Source: Micromonospora alfalfae | GTDB taxonomy: Bacteria; Actinomycetota; Actinomycetes; Mycobacteriales; Micromonosporaceae | Length of the DNA stretch: 64,000 bases | Assembly (NCBI RefSeq): GCF_022230925.1 | Contig: NZ_JAKKFH010000063.1 | Coordinates: 158,281-222,280 of the forward strand | Direction: 5' to 3' | In this document: positions 62,661-64,000 of the stretch, piece by piece | How positions within the stretch are numbered: position 1 is the first letter of the stretch | Layout of the letters: each line of letters opens with the position of its first letter | Translations under genes and position numbers: made by a program | Notes under the pieces: model-generated | Told to the model about the DNA's origin: nothing | Seen by the model: the letters and a program-made list of their open reading frames with translations, nothing else | Database searches by the model: none

Positions 62661-63847
62661 CTCAGTTTGGAGTTGGTCAGCGTGGGGTTGCGGGCGCCCA
62701 GGAAGAAGATGCCGGGGTAGCCGCGGGTCTCGAACTTGGCGCTGGGGTTGCGGCGCAGAGTCGAGTTTTCGATCCTCATCGTGCCGGTGCGGTTGTTGCT
62801 CACGAAGAAGACCGCGCCGCCACCCTCGTTGGCAGTGTTGTTCTCGATGATCGTGCCGGCGATCCGTACGGTGAACTCGTTGCCGTCGCAGTAGATCGCG
62901 CCGCCGCTGCCGCCGCCGGGCGTACCGGACTTGGCCGGGTTGGCGCCGCTGCCGATCGCCTCGTTGTTCCTGAGCAGGCTGTTCAGCACCACCCACGACA
63001 CGCCGATGCTGCTCAGCGCCCCTCCGTTGGAGCAGGAACCGCCGTCGAAGGTGCTGCCCACCACGTACACCGGCTTGTTCTCGTACTGGCTCAGCACCCG
63101 GACGGCCGCGCCACCCAGGTCGGGGCCGGTGCGTTCGCAGCGGTTGCGGACGAAGCGCGAGTTGACCACCTTCAGCCGCCCGCCGCGTACGAAGATCGCC
63201 CCACCGCCGCCGCCCTCGGCCTTCTCGCCCGTGGAGTTGCCGTCGGCGAAGGTGAGGTTCTGCACTGTGAGCTGCGGGTGATCCTGGTTCTGGCAGTGCG
63301 AGGTGGTGAAGCCCTGGGCCTCGTCGCAGGTGTTCATGTAGAGGATGCGGCGCTGCCCCTGGCCGCTCAGCGTGACGGTGCCGCCGCCGTCCAGCACGAT
63401 CTTCGGCCCATTGGCGTTGCGGACCTTCGCGGTGGCGGCCATCTTGATCGTCACCGGGGCCGGTCCACAGTTGAACGTGATGACACCGCCGGCCGCGACG
63501 GCCTTCACTACCGCGGCGGAGGTGCAGCTCGCCGGGGTGCCGGAGCCGATGGTCCGGGTCGGCTTCGAGGTGTCCACCGCCCGCGCCTCGGCCGGCACTG
63601 TGGCAGTGCCGTTCGGGTTGCCGGCGGCGAGCACCTTGTTGGCGGGCTTCGGGCTGGCGCTGGCGCTGGCCCCCGGGCCGCCGAGGCCGTCCCGCGCCCC
63701 CGGCGCGTCGCCCTGACCGCCGGTGGGCAGGGCCGTCGGCGAGGCGGTCGAGCCGGCCTCGAAGGCGGGAGCCGGGTCGTTTGGCGCGCAGGCGGGCAGG
63801 GTCGCGGTGGCGACACCGAGGACGAGGAGAGCGGCAAGCGACGTCAT
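62657..63847 (-). CDS. Exported right-handed beta-helix lipoprotein, 396 aa
   Basis: ATG 63847 opens a signal peptide with a lipobox, MTSLAALLVLGVATATLPAC (Cys20), then a low-complexity Ala/Ser/Pro/Gly linker. From about residue 95, repeats such as LTVQNLTFADGNSTG, LKVVNSRFVRNRCE and VRIAGTIIENNTANEGGGAV form a parallel beta-helix like pectate-lyase-type proteins. Eight or more cysteines are present. No catalytic residues were recognised; it may bind or cleave polysaccharide at the cell surface. Host gene. Confidence 0.8.
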   Translation of the reverse strand: MTSLAALLVLGVATATLPACAPNDPAPAFEAGSTASPTALPTGGQGDAPGARDGLGGPGASASASPKPANKVLAAGNPNGTATVPAEARAVDTSKPTRTIGSGTPASCTSAAVVKAVAAGGVITFNCGPAPVTIKMAATAKVRNANGPKIVLDGGGTVTLSGQGQRRILYMNTCDEAQGFTTSHCQNQDHPQLTVQNLTFADGNSTGEKAEGGGGGAIFVRGGRLKVVNSRFVRNRCERTGPDLGGAAVRVLSQYENKPVYVVGSTFDGGSCSNGGALSSIGVSWVVLNSLLRNNEAIGSGANPAKSGTPGGGSGGAIYCDGNEFTVRIAGTIIENNTANEGGGAVFFVSNNRTGTMRIENSTLRRNPSAKFETRGYPGIFFLGARNPTLTNSKLS

Positions 63848-63925
63848 GCGCACCCAGTGATGCTAGGAGCCGCGACGGCATCGCGACGAATCCGCCGGGC
63901 CGGTTTAATGCGCAGCTAAGCCGCG

Positions 63926-64000
63926 CCCGTCGCCGCTCGCCGCTCGCCGTCGCCGCTCGCCGTCGCCGCTCGCCGCCGCCGCCCGCCGCCGCCGCCCGCC
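63926..64000. repeat. CGCCGCTCGC simple repeat at the window edge
   Basis: A run of CGCCGCTCGC and CGCCGCCGCC units continues to the last base, upstream of the lipoprotein gene. Probably a short intergenic GC-rich repeat; it may extend beyond the window. Confidence 0.6.

Noticed and set aside
61440..63881. 813-codon minus-strand frame over the epimerase and lipoprotein genes
   Set aside because: Low-complexity Arg/Gly/Pro composition; two real genes with signal peptide or Rossmann motifs explain the region.

Overview
The window is high-GC actinobacterial DNA, most like a Micromonosporaceae chromosome. The reasons are GC-rich third codon positions, many ATGA/GTGA gene overlaps, and families typical of these bacteria (CU044_5270-type exported protein, SitI3-type immunity protein, DUF6244-like helical protein, replication-relaxation proteins). 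No marker gene identifies the species.

The central feature is an island of about 59 kb (1771-60885) sitting inside a tRNA-Lys(UUU) gene. The 5' half of that tRNA lies at the right end and the 3' half at the left end, both on the minus strand. They share a 12-bp direct repeat, TGGATTAAAAGT, over the anticodon loop. Joining the halves restores a perfect 75-nt tRNA-Lys, so the island splits the host gene. An intact tRNA-Lys(UUU) with compensatory stem differences lies inside the island at 24364-24438 and probably replaces the lost function. Host DNA flanks the island: a membrane protein and a small protein on the left; a frameshifted small gene, an epimerase-like gene and a beta-helix lipoprotein on the right.

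Layout inside the island: (1) 2.1-8.3 kb: a large helicase with a possible C-terminal nuclease, an ECF sigma factor with its membrane partner, and a membrane protein. (2) 8.4-11.4 kb: an IS5-type remnant, a decayed NUDIX-nucleotidyltransferase copy and a polymorphic toxin-immunity locus. In that locus a DUF6244-like helical protein is joined to a CdiA-type tRNase across what looks like a -1 ribosomal frameshift signal. (3) 11.6-24.3 kb: a tightly coupled five-gene operon (methyltransferase, HprK-like kinase, P-loop kinase, NUDIX-nucleotidyltransferase fusion, P-loop kinase), a divergent XRE regulator, an S9 peptidase, and a permease-formamidase-GPP34-exported protein-acetyltransferase operon. 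Two identical palindromes (ATGCGGAC-N9-GTCCGCAT) sit in the two divergent promoter regions and suggest one small regulon. (4) 24.4-35.2 kb: the tRNA, a PadR/membrane pair, integrase, excisionase-like protein, a repeat-rich non-coding block with 10-bp iterons and a 27-bp inverted repeat, and two replication-relaxation proteins.

(5) 35.6-60.4 kb: an essentially complete Dpd (7-deazapurine in DNA) system. folE2, queD, queE and queC make preQ0 from GTP. dpdA (a transglycosylase related to tRNA-guanine transglycosylase) with two DGQHR/DpdB-type proteins would place it in DNA, and a YaaA-like protein occupies the dpdC position. After a 374-bp gap come dpdE, F, G, H, I, J, K and D, which encode helicases, an ATPase and a phospholipase D-type nuclease and form the expected restriction arm. 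Almost every junction overlaps, so the block behaves as two long operons.

Three genes (20.07, 31.69 and 61.26 kb) are each broken by an apparent single missing base. This may be real decay or sequencing error. All assignments come from reading motifs and gene order; no database search was run.
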